A stretch of DNA of 64,000 nucleotides, from positions 1 to 64,000 of the forward strand of contig JAITVY010000082.1 in NCBI GenBank assembly GCA_031285565.1. Reading direction: 5' to 3'. Source of the DNA: Tannerella sp. (GTDB taxonomy: Bacteria; Bacteroidota; Bacteroidia; Bacteroidales; Tannerellaceae). The notes under the pieces are model-generated. The model had not been told where the DNA came from and did not search any database. It saw nothing but the letters and a program-made list of their open reading frames with translations. Numbering within the stretch: the stretch's first letter is position 1; each line of letters begins with the position of its first letter. The position numbers and the translations under genes are program-made. Of the stretch, positions 53,175 through 62,561 are shown one piece after another.

Positions 53175-53492
53175 TTAAGCTATTATCTCTTTAATAGTCA
53201 CTTCGGTAAATTGTTGACGATGACCATTCAGTTTGCGATGTCCTTTTCTTCTTTTCTTATGAAAAATCAACACTTTATCACCTTTTACCAGAGGAGACAA
53301 CACTTCGCATACTACCTTTGCTCCTTCAACTGTCGGAGTTCCCACAGTTACTGTTCCATCGGCATCAACCAACAAAACTTTGTCAAATTCAACTGTTGCA
53401 CCATTTTCTACATTTTGAATGTGGTGCACAAACAACTTCTTTCCTTGCTCAGCCTTAAATTGCTGGCCGTTAATCTCTACAATTACGTACAT
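53175..53492 (-). CDS. rplU: Ribosomal protein L21
   Basis: This 105-residue protein has the L21 core: '[22 protein letters not shown]' and the C-terminal '[30 protein letters not shown]'. It binds 23S rRNA in the large subunit. It heads the rplU-rpmA operon, transcribed from a promoter at 53575-53605 with a GC-rich leader of about 75 nt. The length is standard. Confidence 0.96.
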   Translation of the reverse strand: MYVIVEINGQQFKAEQGKKLFVHHIQNVENGATVEFDKVLLVDADGTVTVGTPTVEGAKVVCEVLSPLVKGDKVLIFHKKRRKGHRKLNGHRQQFTEVTIKEIIA

Positions 53493-53570
53493 CTGTTTTT
53501 ATTTATAACAGGTTATGTCCCGGGGGTGGACTTTTCTCCAAAGCCTCTTTTCTACCCTCTGCGGATTCAG
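53493..53570 (-). promoter_or_regulatory. rplU-rpmA leader with GC-rich structure
   Basis: The leader between the promoter and the rplU ATG contains GC-rich complementary segments (CCCCCGGGAC and GGGTAG-type) unlike the AT-rich neighbours. Autogenous regulation by a ribosomal protein is possible, but no known L21 leader motif was confirmed. Confidence 0.35.
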
Positions 53571-53574
53571 CCCA

Positions 53575-53605
53575 CAAAAGTAGTACAACTTTTTGGTTCA
53601 TGCAA
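53575..53605 (-). promoter_or_regulatory. rplU-rpmA promoter
   Basis: On the minus strand, a TTG (complement of CAA, 53603-53605), a 20-nt spacer and TACTTTTG (complement of 53575-53582) match the Bacteroidota consensus. Confidence 0.65.
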
Positions 53606-53699
53606 GTATTCTTTTCCTTTTTTAAAAACCGTTTCGAATTTTATCCGGAGACAAATTTACCTTATTCTGGTTTGTTACCCATCTGGTTTTAAAACCTTT

Positions 53700-54830
53700 C
53701 TATACACGCAGAAATATTCCTCGCTTATAGAGAATAGACAATATACAAAACAAAATAAAATAATTGCCGAAAGTTATCCATACGCTATAATAATCTCCGA
53801 GAAATTGCTCTAATCCATATGATAATGATTGAACGATACTTCTGAAATTAATAACCTGCCCCAGAACATATGCTGTAATTGCATTCATTCCATATATCTT
53901 CAGCCATTTGAGTCCTTTTGAGTAGCCTCTGCAATCAATAATATAATAAAATAAGGCCATTAACAACAGACACCATCCACCGGAATAAAGTGTCATACTG
54001 CATGTCCATATTTTTTTGATAACCGGCATTTGCAAACTCCAGAGTAATGAAATAAGAATACAGACAATACCGGATATAAAAAGAATAAGTGCATTCCGAT
54101 TCCGGTTAGCCCCATTCTTCATAATTCCACCGGCCAATGCTCCCATCAGAACAGTGACACCGAATGTCAGGCTACTTAGTATCCATGTATATTGATAATG
54201 CGGTGAAAAAGACCATGTTCCATCCGGATTCCATGAAACGCCATCCCTAAAGCGTCCTAAAATAATGCGATCCACTTTTTCGGCAAAATTACCTTCGGAA
54301 GTAAAATCTCCGAAAAAGGTCATCGGAACCCAATATAATAACAACAATATTACTCCGCCAATAACCTGTCCTTTCATGGAAAAATTTAAAAAGATTAAAC
54401 TAGTAATCAAATAACCAATAGCAATTGCCTGCAACGTATTTGAGTAAAGACGAAGCTGGTGTAAATCAAATGCCAGCAAATTACCCTGTACAACTGCTCC
54501 TAATATAAAAAGCAGAATAACCCGTTTAATAATTCGCTTATAGACGGCTGACTTATCGCTCATCTGCTGATACTTTGAAAAGGCAAACGGCATACTGACG
54601 CCCGACATAAACAAGAACAGCGGCATAACTAAATCCCATGCACGAAATCCAATCCATTGTTCGTGATTAAAATGATATAACAGCGTATCTGCAAAAGGCA
54701 GATTCATCACTTTAACGAAGGCAACAAATACAGGCTGAAAAAATACCAGCATAAAAAGATCGAAGCCTCGTAAAATATCCAGGGAGAGTAATCGTTGATC
54801 AGAAGTAAGAGGGACCATAGTTTTATTCAT
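53700..54830 (-). CDS. DUF5009 membrane protein (acyltransferase-like)
   Basis: This 376-residue inner-membrane protein has about ten helices. The opening 'QRLLSLDILRGFDLFMLVFFQPVF' with the later 'WIGFRAWDLVMPLFLFMSGVSMPFAFSKYQ' matches DUF5009 and the heparan-alpha-glucosaminide N-acetyltransferase-like group, including the 'RGFDLFMLVF' helix. It may transfer an acetyl group to a glycan or lipid, but the substrate is unknown. It is monocistronic and divergent from the GH92 gene. Confidence 0.82.
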   Translation of the reverse strand: MNKTMVPLTSDQRLLSLDILRGFDLFMLVFFQPVFVAFVKVMNLPFADTLLYHFNHEQWIGFRAWDLVMPLFLFMSGVSMPFAFSKYQQMSDKSAVYKRIIKRVILLFILGAVVQGNLLAFDLHQLRLYSNTLQAIAIGYLITSLIFLNFSMKGQVIGGVILLLLYWVPMTFFGDFTSEGNFAEKVDRIILGRFRDGVSWNPDGTWSFSPHYQYTWILSSLTFGVTVLMGALAGGIMKNGANRNRNALILFISGIVCILISLLWSLQMPVIKKIWTCSMTLYSGGWCLLLMALFYYIIDCRGYSKGLKWLKIYGMNAITAYVLGQVINFRSIVQSLSYGLEQFLGDYYSVWITFGNYFILFCILSILYKRGIFLRV

Positions 54831-55280
54831 AGTTAGAGGTTATTCAAATTTTATAGTTTATCTCGCTTTGAGCTATTTTTGGAATATTTTTTTTGAATTT
54901 TTTCTTGCAGACTCAATGGGCTAAATCATGAAAGAAATGAAAAACATGCCCAAGAGTTCGAAAAATTTGCTACGATTATCATAAATGATTTCTATATAAT
55001 ATCTGTCATCAAAATTTAAACAGTTTCTTAGTATCGCAAAAATAATGATTTCTACTATCTTTGCAATAAAAATAACGTTTTGAAGAGTAAGAGTAGAGGC
55101 AAATTTATTTTGACTACACCATCCTGTGATAAAACGGCTAACACTACTGAACATTTTAAGTAACGAATGCAGAAAACAGGCAAACGCACCCTCAAGACAT
55201 TCATTTGGTTTATAACAAGTTATGCAAAAAAACAATTAATTCAATTAAACATTTATATAATATTTAAAAGATTGACAATT
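54831..55280. other. Divergent intergenic region with the GH92 promoter
   Basis: A TATCTTTG box at 55056-55063 on the + strand is the only clear element. It would give the GH92 gene a leader of about 215 nt, part of which could code for nothing recognisable. A reverse-strand frame here has no family resemblance. Confidence 0.5.
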
Positions 55281-57506
55281 ATGAAGTATGTAAAAATGAA
55301 AACAGTTGGTGTATTAGGTTGTTTATGCCTTACATCGATTTTATTTTCCTGTAAAAACGAAAACAAAGAAGAGAAGCCTGTTGAGTTAAAGAATTTAACT
55401 CAATATGTCGATCCATATATCGGTACCGGAGATCATGGCCACGTATTTATGGGGGCAAATGTTCCTTTTGGCTTAGTGCAGTTAGGACCGACAAACTTTA
55501 GCCAGGGCTGGGACTGGTGTTCAGGTTATCATATTACAGATTCAACCATTATCGGATTTGGTCATATGCACTTAAGCGGAACCGGAATCGGAGACTTAGG
55601 TGACATTTCGTTTATGCCTGCTACAGGCAATGTTATATTAGAACGGGGCAATCTGGAAGATCCTACATCCGGTATTTATTCGTTGTTCAGCCACGATACG
55701 GAGAAAACAAAACCAGGATATTATGCTGTTCACTTAGATCGTTTCGGAATTGATGTGGAACTTACTGCAACAAAACGTGTGGGATTCCATAAATATACAT
55801 TCCCGAAATCTGACGAGTCTCAGATCATTATTGACCTTGAGCATGGTATTGGTTGGGACAGACCAATGGACGGACTTATCACTCAAGAAAATGACACCGT
55901 TATTTCCGGCTATCGTTATTCTGAAGGTTGGGCAAAGGATCAGCGTATTTACTTTACTGCCGTTTTCTCAAAACCTATGAAAGATTTCAAATTTGAAAAG
56001 ATCGAATCGGAAAAACGAATTGCACCATACGGACAGGTATTCTTTAATACAAACGACAAAGAAGAAATTTACGTAAAAGTAGCTCTTTCACCTGTAAGCG
56101 TTGAAAATGCAAAAATGAATATGCAGGCTGAATTGCCTGAATGGGATTTTGAAAAGACTATAGCTGATGCTGATAAAGCCTGGAATGAAGAATTGAATAA
56201 AATCGACTTTCAAACAAATGATAACAGTGCCAGACGCGTCTTCTATACAGCATTATATCATACGATGATTGCTCCATCAGAATTCTGCGATGTAAATAAA
56301 GATTATTTCGGAACGGACAAAACGATTCATCGTCAGGCTGGGTTTACAAATTACACCACTTTCTCGCTATGGGATACTTATCGTGCAGCACATCCATTGA
56401 TGAGTATTATCCATCCCGAAAAAATGCAGAATATCATCAATACCATGCTAACGATCTATAAAGAACAAGGTAAATTACCGGTATGGCATTTGATGGCAAA
56501 CGAAACAGATTGTATGGTGGGCAATCCCGGTATTCCGGTAGTAGCCGATGCCATACTAAAAGGTTTCAGCGGTTTCGACAAAGAACTGGCATTCGAAGCT
56601 ATGAAAACATCAGCTATGCTTGATGAAAGAGGCCTGAACTGGATGAAAGAATTAGGTTATATACCTTTCGATAAAGAAAACGAGTCGGTAGCTAAAGCAT
56701 TGGAATATGGCCTCGCCGACTGGAGTCTGGCGCAGGTTGCAAAAGAAATGGGAAAAACAGAGGATGCCGAGTATTTCACGAAACGCAGTAAAGCATATGA
56801 ATTTTATTTTGATCCTTCCACTCGTTTTATGCGTGGAAAAGATTCAAACGGAAACTTCCGGGCACCTTTTGACCCATTCCATTCCGTACATCGTGAAAAT
56901 GATTATACCGAAGGTACAGCTTGGCAATACACATGGTTAGTGCCACATGATGTAGAAGGATTAATAAATTTATTCGGAAGCAAAGAAGCTTTTGTTCAGA
57001 AACTGGATTCATTATTTATTGTAGAAGGAGATATGGGCGAAGAAGCCTCACCGGATATCAGTGGTTTGATTGGTCAGTATGCCCACGGAAATGAACCCAG
57101 CCACCATATCGTATATTTATATTCGTATATAGGAGAACCCTGGAAAACAGCTGATAAAGTTCGTTATATTTTGAAAGAGTTATATACGGATAAACCGGCA
57201 GGGTTATCAGGAAACGAGGACGTAGGCCAGATGTCAGCCTGGTACATTCTTTCTGCTTTAGGATTTTACCAGGTAGAGCCCGCAGGAGGCAGATATTTCT
57301 TCGGTAGCCCGATCATGAATGAAGCAACTATTCAGGTAGGAAATGGAAAAACGTTTAAAATAGTAGCCAAGAATAACAGTGCTGAGAATAAATATATCCA
57401 GTCTATCAAACTGAATGGAACTCCTCATGACAAATTCTATATCGATTTCAAAGATATTGCAGCAGGAGGTACATTAGAATTTGAGATGGGTAATCAACCG
57501 AAATAA
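55281..57506 (+). CDS. GH92 alpha-mannosidase lipoprotein
   Basis: The protein is 741 residues from ATG 55281; an earlier ATG at 55167 in the same frame would place non-conserved residues before the signal. The lipobox is 'LTSILFSCKN'. GH92 motifs are 'VDPYIGTGDHGHVFMGANVPFGLVQLGP', the Glu in 'HGNEPSHHIVYLY' and the aspartate in 'GNEDVGQMSAWYILSALGFYQV', matching the Glu and Asp acid/base positions known in this calcium-dependent inverting family. It trims mannose from N-glycans or related glycans outside the cytoplasm. A terminator follows at 57528. Confidence 0.9.
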   Translation: MKYVKMKTVGVLGCLCLTSILFSCKNENKEEKPVELKNLTQYVDPYIGTGDHGHVFMGANVPFGLVQLGPTNFSQGWDWCSGYHITDSTIIGFGHMHLSGTGIGDLGDISFMPATGNVILERGNLEDPTSGIYSLFSHDTEKTKPGYYAVHLDRFGIDVELTATKRVGFHKYTFPKSDESQIIIDLEHGIGWDRPMDGLITQENDTVISGYRYSEGWAKDQRIYFTAVFSKPMKDFKFEKIESEKRIAPYGQVFFNTNDKEEIYVKVALSPVSVENAKMNMQAELPEWDFEKTIADADKAWNEELNKIDFQTNDNSARRVFYTALYHTMIAPSEFCDVNKDYFGTDKTIHRQAGFTNYTTFSLWDTYRAAHPLMSIIHPEKMQNIINTMLTIYKEQGKLPVWHLMANETDCMVGNPGIPVVADAILKGFSGFDKELAFEAMKTSAMLDERGLNWMKELGYIPFDKENESVAKALEYGLADWSLAQVAKEMGKTEDAEYFTKRSKAYEFYFDPSTRFMRGKDSNGNFRAPFDPFHSVHRENDYTEGTAWQYTWLVPHDVEGLINLFGSKEAFVQKLDSLFIVEGDMGEEASPDISGLIGQYAHGNEPSHHIVYLYSYIGEPWKTADKVRYILKELYTDKPAGLSGNEDVGQMSAWYILSALGFYQVEPAGGRYFFGSPIMNEATIQVGNGKTFKIVAKNNSAENKYIQSIKLNGTPHDKFYIDFKDIAAGGTLEFEMGNQPK

Positions 57507-57527
57507 TAACTAATTGAGAATAAAGGG

Positions 57528-57560
57528 AAAGAGCAGGTCGTTTTGATCTGCTCTTTTTTT
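57528..57560 (+). terminator. Terminator after the GH92 gene
   Basis: A stem AAAGAGCAG (57528-57536) with its complement (57548-57556), loop of 11 nt, is followed by a run of T. Confidence 0.85.
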
Positions 57561-57595
57561 ATTTATTGCACACTAAAAGAAGCTGAAAACTATGC

Positions 57596-58465
57596 TCACG
57601 AGAAATTAATTACATCAATATCTTTCCGGTCGATATAATTTGGAAACCGGAAAGCAGGCATACCTAAGGCCATGCCGGCATGAATTTCACCTTCAACACC
57701 CAATAATTCTTCCAGTTTACCCTTTTTCATTTTAGATGCATTCAACACAAAACCGGTATAAAATTGGCTTACCCCAAGCGACTCCGCCATCAGTGAACCA
57801 TTCTGATAAGCCAGGTTAGCATCCATACTTCCCATCCGCATTCCTTTAGGCGTATAGATAAAAATAGCAGCTGTGGCTTTACGCAGGATGCCATCCTTTC
57901 CATTATGGTAATTATTCCGGAGACGTTCAAAAGCAGGTATATATCGGAGAGCGTCAGGCACAATATATTTCACGAAAGGTTTTATCAGTGGGTTCTGCAA
58001 TTTTTTTAGTACACCACTAAACACATCTATAGTAAATTTACTAATCTGATTTAACTTTTCAGGATTCATAATCGTCAGAAACTTTACATGTTGAGTATTG
58101 CTTCCTGTAGGAGCGCGATGTGCGGCTTCCAATATCATGTTCAGACTTTCCACAGGTATTTGCTTTGAAGAAAATGCGCGGTTTGATCTACGGATTTTGC
58201 AAAGCAACATCATTTGTTGTGGAGTCGGTAGCTGCGAATAGTCTATGCGGTGAACTTTTTCTGCAGGAAATTCGGAATGCCGTACTGCATCTTCCGGACA
58301 AGCTGCAACACAATGACCACAGACAATGCAGCTATCAATAAATTGCGTACTTATATCTTTGCTGTTCTCATCCTGAATAAAGATTTGGGAAGGACATACT
58401 CTTACACATTTTCCGCATTTAATACAAAGTTCTTTATCTACATCTATTGTTATAGCCATTTTCAT
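57596..58465 (-). CDS. Ferredoxin-fused nitroreductase-family protein
   Basis: This 289-residue protein joins two 4Fe-4S clusters to a nitroreductase-like flavin domain. Residues about 11-58 carry 'CIKCGKCVRVCPSQ' and 'CIVCGHCVAACP'. The rest has 'LLCKIRRSNRAFSSKQIPVESLNMILEAAHRAPTGSNTQ', typical of FMN nitroreductases. The fusion suggests it takes electrons directly from ferredoxin to reduce a nitro, quinone or other substrate. A -7 box TATTTTTG (minus strand, 58500-58507) lies near the start. The true substrate is unknown. Confidence 0.83.
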   Translation of the reverse strand: MKMAITIDVDKELCIKCGKCVRVCPSQIFIQDENSKDISTQFIDSCIVCGHCVAACPEDAVRHSEFPAEKVHRIDYSQLPTPQQMMLLCKIRRSNRAFSSKQIPVESLNMILEAAHRAPTGSNTQHVKFLTIMNPEKLNQISKFTIDVFSGVLKKLQNPLIKPFVKYIVPDALRYIPAFERLRNNYHNGKDGILRKATAAIFIYTPKGMRMGSMDANLAYQNGSLMAESLGVSQFYTGFVLNASKMKKGKLEELLGVEGEIHAGMALGMPAFRFPNYIDRKDIDVINFS

Positions 58466-58553
58466 TCGATTTTCGTTGAATTTACATACAATTGATGAAC
58501 AAAAATAAGGAATATATGTTCAACAAAAAACTCACAACCCATAATTCAAATTT

Positions 58554-59297
58554 TCAGGAACATATATCCTGGATAACCAGACCAGCCAACGTAAAGCCAA
58601 ATATAGCCGTAATATGAGCTAATGTGCCATTAACCCGCTTAGTTACCTGATCATTCATTTTTAAAGTTAAGCTATCAATAGTTCCTTTATTTTCGAGCAA
58701 CTCATCACTAAACACACACTGGAATTTTTTGCCCGGATATTGCGCTCTTTGCTTTAATTTCCGACGCAAAGCTGCTGCTAACGGACAACCATGCACTTTC
58801 CAAAATTCTGCAACCTGAATCCGTGCCGCATTCATTTTTAAAGCGGCTCCCATACTCGACAAAAAAACAGCATCAGTTTGAGTAGCCGTATAAATTAAAT
58901 GCGCTTTACTCTCAAGACTATCTATAGCATCAATAATGTAATTGTATGAGTCTAGCTGAAATAACCCCGCAGTTTCGGCATCATAAAACATTTGAATAAA
59001 ATTTATCTGAGCAGCAGGATTTATTTCTTCCAACCTTTGTTTTAAAACTTCCACTTTGGGTTTATCAATCGTTCGTGTAGTAGCCGGCAACTGACGATTA
59101 ATATTAGTGATATTCACTGTATCGGCATCAACAATTGTCAGATAACGAATTCCCGAACGGACTAAGCTTTCTGCACACCAACTGCCAACCCCTCCTACTC
59201 CGAAAAGTATTACACGTGTATCAGCTATTCTATTTTGTGCTTCCTGACCAATTAAAAGTGTCGTACGGCTAAATATAGACTTGTATTCTTCCATCAT
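58554..59297 (-). CDS. tcdA: tRNA threonylcarbamoyladenosine dehydratase
   Basis: The protein is 247 residues from ATG 59297. This ThiF/E1-like enzyme adenylates and cyclises t6A in tRNA to ct6A. It has the opening 'SRTTLLIGQEAQNRIADTRVILFGVGGVGSWCAESLVRSGI', the aspartate 'YLTIVDADTVNITNINRQLPA' and a C-terminal hydrophobic helix 'LAHITAIFGFTLAGLVIQDI'. A TATTTTTG box (minus strand, 59303-59310) lies only about 6 nt upstream of the ATG, so the message could be leaderless. Confidence 0.85.
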   Translation of the reverse strand: MMEEYKSIFSRTTLLIGQEAQNRIADTRVILFGVGGVGSWCAESLVRSGIRYLTIVDADTVNITNINRQLPATTRTIDKPKVEVLKQRLEEINPAAQINFIQMFYDAETAGLFQLDSYNYIIDAIDSLESKAHLIYTATQTDAVFLSSMGAALKMNAARIQVAEFWKVHGCPLAAALRRKLKQRAQYPGKKFQCVFSDELLENKGTIDSLTLKMNDQVTKRVNGTLAHITAIFGFTLAGLVIQDICS

Positions 59298-59349
59298 TCC
59301 CACAAAAATACAAAAAAACGTAACATACCATATATAGCAAAATAACAAA

Positions 59350-59377
59350 GACCTGCTATTCTTCCGAATAACAGGTC
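59350..59377 (-). terminator. Terminator after the small secreted protein gene
   Basis: GACCTG and TATTC (59350-59361) pair with GAATA and CAGGTC (59366-59377) with one mismatch and a TTCC loop. The minus strand continues U-rich. Confidence 0.75.
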
Positions 59378-59425
59378 CTGCTTCGCTCTTAGTTTATGTT
59401 TAGGTGGTTTGTATACTAAGATCTT

Positions 59426-59740
59426 TTATTTTACTTCTTTTCCTTCATCATCAAGGATAACGACTTTTTCGCTTTGGTCATCTTTAGAAGCAAAAACGAC
59501 TTTCGTCAATTTCTTTTCTGCATTATAGCCAATTTCTTTAACTGTGCATTCTTCCGTATAAGCTCCAATCGCTTTTTGCACATTTTCATTCAAACTTTCA
59601 AGTTTTACTTCTGTAAAATCGCCATCCTGGTTTATCATTATAGCTATTTCCGTAACGTTAGCAGGAGCAAATACTCCTGTAGCACTTACAAAAAAGCATG
59701 TACTTGCCAGGATGGCAACAGATAAAAATACCTTTTTCAT
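59426..59740 (-). CDS. Small secreted protein of unknown function
   Basis: This 104-residue protein has a signal peptide (1-21, 'MKKVFLSVAILASTCFFVSATG'). The mature part is a single beta-rich domain with 'FTEVKLESLNENVQKAIGAYTEECTVKEIGYNAEKKLTKVVFASKDDQSEKVVILDDEG'. The pattern resembles PepSY-like or BLIP-like small periplasmic domains, but I cannot assign a family. It has a terminator and stands alone between tcdA and the two-component system. Confidence 0.55.
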   Translation of the reverse strand: MKKVFLSVAILASTCFFVSATGVFAPANVTEIAIMINQDGDFTEVKLESLNENVQKAIGAYTEECTVKEIGYNAEKKLTKVVFASKDDQSEKVVILDDEGKEVK

Positions 59741-60157
59741 AATTATTAATTTAAAATAATGAAATATTTAAACACAAATTCTACACAAAAACTCAACATT
59801 TCTGACAACTCTCATAGTATGTAAATCTTTTTATTTACATAACAAAAACTCTCGTAAGATAATTTTAGTAGCTTTGCAATGATAACCTTATCGCTACTTA
59901 ACAGAAAAAAAAAGAAAATACCTATTAAAACCTACTTGTTATTGCATTTCATATATAATAAACCAATTTCCGTGCCAAGAAAATAAACGAGTAGATAACA
60001 ATCATTAACAACTATAATACAACACATTAACGCCAGCAAAAGCACATTCCATTATTCCGCAAATATGTGGATGTGTGGAAAATTCCACACTTTTAATTGT
60101 AGAAAAACATCTTAAACATTTTTTCATATCTTTGTCTTTCAGAAAAATATTGGGGCA
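59741..60157. other. Intergenic region upstream of the hybrid kinase
   Basis: It holds a perfect 8-bp-arm palindrome at 60073, a TATCTTTG box at 60127, and a TAGCTTTG box at 59869 next to a possible 35-residue ORF. Nothing else is recognised. Confidence 0.5.
60073..60090. promoter_or_regulatory. Operator-like palindrome upstream of the hybrid kinase
   Basis: GTGTGGAA and TTCCACAC flank a two-base centre. It lies 37 bp upstream of the -7 box TATCTTTG (60127-60134) of the kinase gene, a typical upstream activator or repressor position. Confidence 0.55.
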
Positions 60158-62545
60158 ATGATAAAAACTATAGAAAATAAAATCCACCTGAATGCTGTAT
60201 TTATATACATTATTGCAGTCGTACTCTGTTGCGCTATGATTTTATTCTTTTATTATTCCAGAAACAATATTGATGAACAAAAGAAAAACATTGAAGCACA
60301 CGAGCGAATTATAGACAGAATTAAAAATCTGGTACAGAATATTGATCAAGCCCAACAGAAGGCTAATTCTTACATTGCTACTAAAGATATTTCGCACCTT
60401 GACACTTTCCACATCCAACTTTACAACATTGAAAAACAAATAGACACACTTAAAATAATCACCACTGATTCGGTTCCGGTAATACTATTCAAAGAATTAG
60501 AAGTTCTATTGATAAAAAAAGGAGAAACAGTAACTGAATTAAGTAAATTATTTTGCGAGCAACAATCATTTCCAGACAAAATTCGCGAAAAAATAAAGAC
60601 ATATGAATCGAGCATTCAACCAGATTCAATCGAAATAAAGACACATCAGGTTGAAGAAACAATTCTTAAAAACGAGGCAAAAAAGAAAAAAAATTTATGG
60701 CAAAAAATAGCCTCTGTTTTTTCTCCAAAGCAATCATCTAGAGATACAATTATTACAGTGTCAAGAGAAATTATTGATACTATCAAAATAACACCACTTG
60801 ACAGTCTATATACAACATTGCAACGTGACACTTTAGTAGAAAAAGTAAAATTAGACTATAAAAATCATATAACTTCTATTGAAGAACGAGTCATTCTACT
60901 GATTCTTTCAGATCAGGAAATATCATCAAATATATTCGATTTATTAACCGATTTATATGATAATCTGCTTGATTCTCGACTAGATGAAATAAAGAATAAC
61001 GAGCATTGGTTGCGAAACATCAATACCATTTCGATTTTTATAGGGTTAATTGCTTTATTTTTAATTTTACTATTTATCATACTTATCATTAATAATGTCA
61101 ATAAAGGTCTTCACATGCGTAAATCGCTGGAAATAGCAAATAAACGCACAAAACAATTAATGGAAAGTCGTCATCAACTCCTACTTTCAGTATCTCATGA
61201 CATAAAAACACCGCTTAATTCAATCCTAGGGTATCTGGAATTAAATAATAACCAAAACCAGTTAACCACCCAAGATCTGTCTTCAATGCGCAATTCTGGT
61301 AAGTATATCCTGGCGTTACTGGAAAATCTACTTGAATTTTCCTCTTTACAATTAGGGACACTGACAGCTAGTCAAACGGCCTTTAGCATATTAGCATTAT
61401 GCAATGAAATAAAAGAAATGTTTGTCCCTTTAGCTAAGCATAAAGGATTACAATTCGACTGCATATATGAGTTTGGAGATAGCTTATATATAACTTCCGA
61501 TTTACTAAAACTAAAACAGATTATCATCAATATCCTCTCAAATGCAATAAAATATACGCCTTCCGGTAAGATTAAATTTACCGTTCGCTTTGAGAATGAA
61601 ATACTGTTCATACAAGTTTCAGATACAGGAATCGGTATTCCAAATGAGCAAATCAATCAAATATTCCAGCCTTTTAGACGAATTGATGAAAATAAGAATG
61701 TTGCAGAAGGTACAGGTTTCGGAATGTATGTTGTAAAGGGGCTTATAGACCTCTTAGAAGGAATAATAACGATAGAATCCGAGATAGATAAGGGTACTAC
61801 TATTTCGGTTGAATTACCGGCTCTTTCAACAATGGTGGAATATAAAGAAGCTCTCCCTCTAAAAATATATGTAGTTGATGATGACCCCGCTTTTTCAAAT
61901 ATGTTGACCAAAATGCTCAGTCAATTAGGTCATACCGCTATTTCAATTAATTCAATTGCTGCTTTCGAAGAAAGCAAGCAGCATTTATCAACTTCTGATT
62001 TGATTATAACTGATATGGAAATGGGAGATATTTCCGGCACAGATATTTTGAAAACCCTACGCAAAATCCACCCTTCATTGCCTATATATATAATTACAGG
62101 CAGAAGTGATTTCAGTAAGGAGCAAGCATATAAACTTGGATTTAATGGATACCTTCCGAAACCTGTAACTCTAAATGAGTTATCAAGTCTGATCAACCAA
62201 ACACCAATGAGCCATGATTATTTAAAATCATTAAGGGAAATGTTTGACAACGATGAAAGCGCAATTCAGGAAATCGTAGATGTATTCATTAATACAACAA
62301 ATGAGAACTTAAATCAATTAGAATATTGCATTAAAGAAAATACATTTTCCCAGGCCCAGACAGTTTGTCATAAAATGCTCCCGATGTTTTTACAAATGGG
62401 GCTCAATGAAATTTCCGATTTTCTAAAAAAGATGGATCAATTACGTGGTGTTCCTCCAGAGGGCTATCCTTCATGGAAGGAAGATGGATCTGCATTTATA
62501 AAAGAAGCAATTGAAATACTAACAACAATTGAAAAATACAGATAG
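60158..62545 (+). CDS. Hybrid sensor histidine kinase/response regulator with Hpt domain
   Basis: This 795-residue protein has transmembrane helices at about 12-34 and 288-310, enclosing a coiled-coil-rich extracytoplasmic sensor region. The HisKA domain has His347 in 'SVSHDIKTPLNSILGYL', then an HATPase region ('NILSNAIKYTPSG', 'DTGIGIP', 'GTGFGMYV'). A receiver domain has Asp619 in 'IITDMEMGD', and the C-terminal Hpt domain has His738 in 'VCHKMLPMF'. Phosphate can thus pass His-Asp-His to a separate regulator, plausibly the NtrC-type protein convergent at 62562. Confidence 0.87.
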   Translation: MIKTIENKIHLNAVFIYIIAVVLCCAMILFFYYSRNNIDEQKKNIEAHERIIDRIKNLVQNIDQAQQKANSYIATKDISHLDTFHIQLYNIEKQIDTLKIITTDSVPVILFKELEVLLIKKGETVTELSKLFCEQQSFPDKIREKIKTYESSIQPDSIEIKTHQVEETILKNEAKKKKNLWQKIASVFSPKQSSRDTIITVSREIIDTIKITPLDSLYTTLQRDTLVEKVKLDYKNHITSIEERVILLILSDQEISSNIFDLLTDLYDNLLDSRLDEIKNNEHWLRNINTISIFIGLIALFLILLFIILIINNVNKGLHMRKSLEIANKRTKQLMESRHQLLLSVSHDIKTPLNSILGYLELNNNQNQLTTQDLSSMRNSGKYILALLENLLEFSSLQLGTLTASQTAFSILALCNEIKEMFVPLAKHKGLQFDCIYEFGDSLYITSDLLKLKQIIINILSNAIKYTPSGKIKFTVRFENEILFIQVSDTGIGIPNEQINQIFQPFRRIDENKNVAEGTGFGMYVVKGLIDLLEGIITIESEIDKGTTISVELPALSTMVEYKEALPLKIYVVDDDPAFSNMLTKMLSQLGHTAISINSIAAFEESKQHLSTSDLIITDMEMGDISGTDILKTLRKIHPSLPIYIITGRSDFSKEQAYKLGFNGYLPKPVTLNELSSLINQTPMSHDYLKSLREMFDNDESAIQEIVDVFINTTNENLNQLEYCIKENTFSQAQTVCHKMLPMFLQMGLNEISDFLKKMDQLRGVPPEGYPSWKEDGSAFIKEAIEILTTIEKYR

Positions 62546-62561
62546 TTCAATAAGTGCTTAT

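Noticed and set aside
53211..53813. 200-residue + strand frame opposite rplU and DUF5009
   Set aside because: Runs across two well-supported genes on the other strand and has no start or domain features.
54921..55235. 104-residue minus-strand frame between DUF5009 and GH92
   Set aside because: Composition is unlike a real protein, and the region holds a + strand promoter for GH92.
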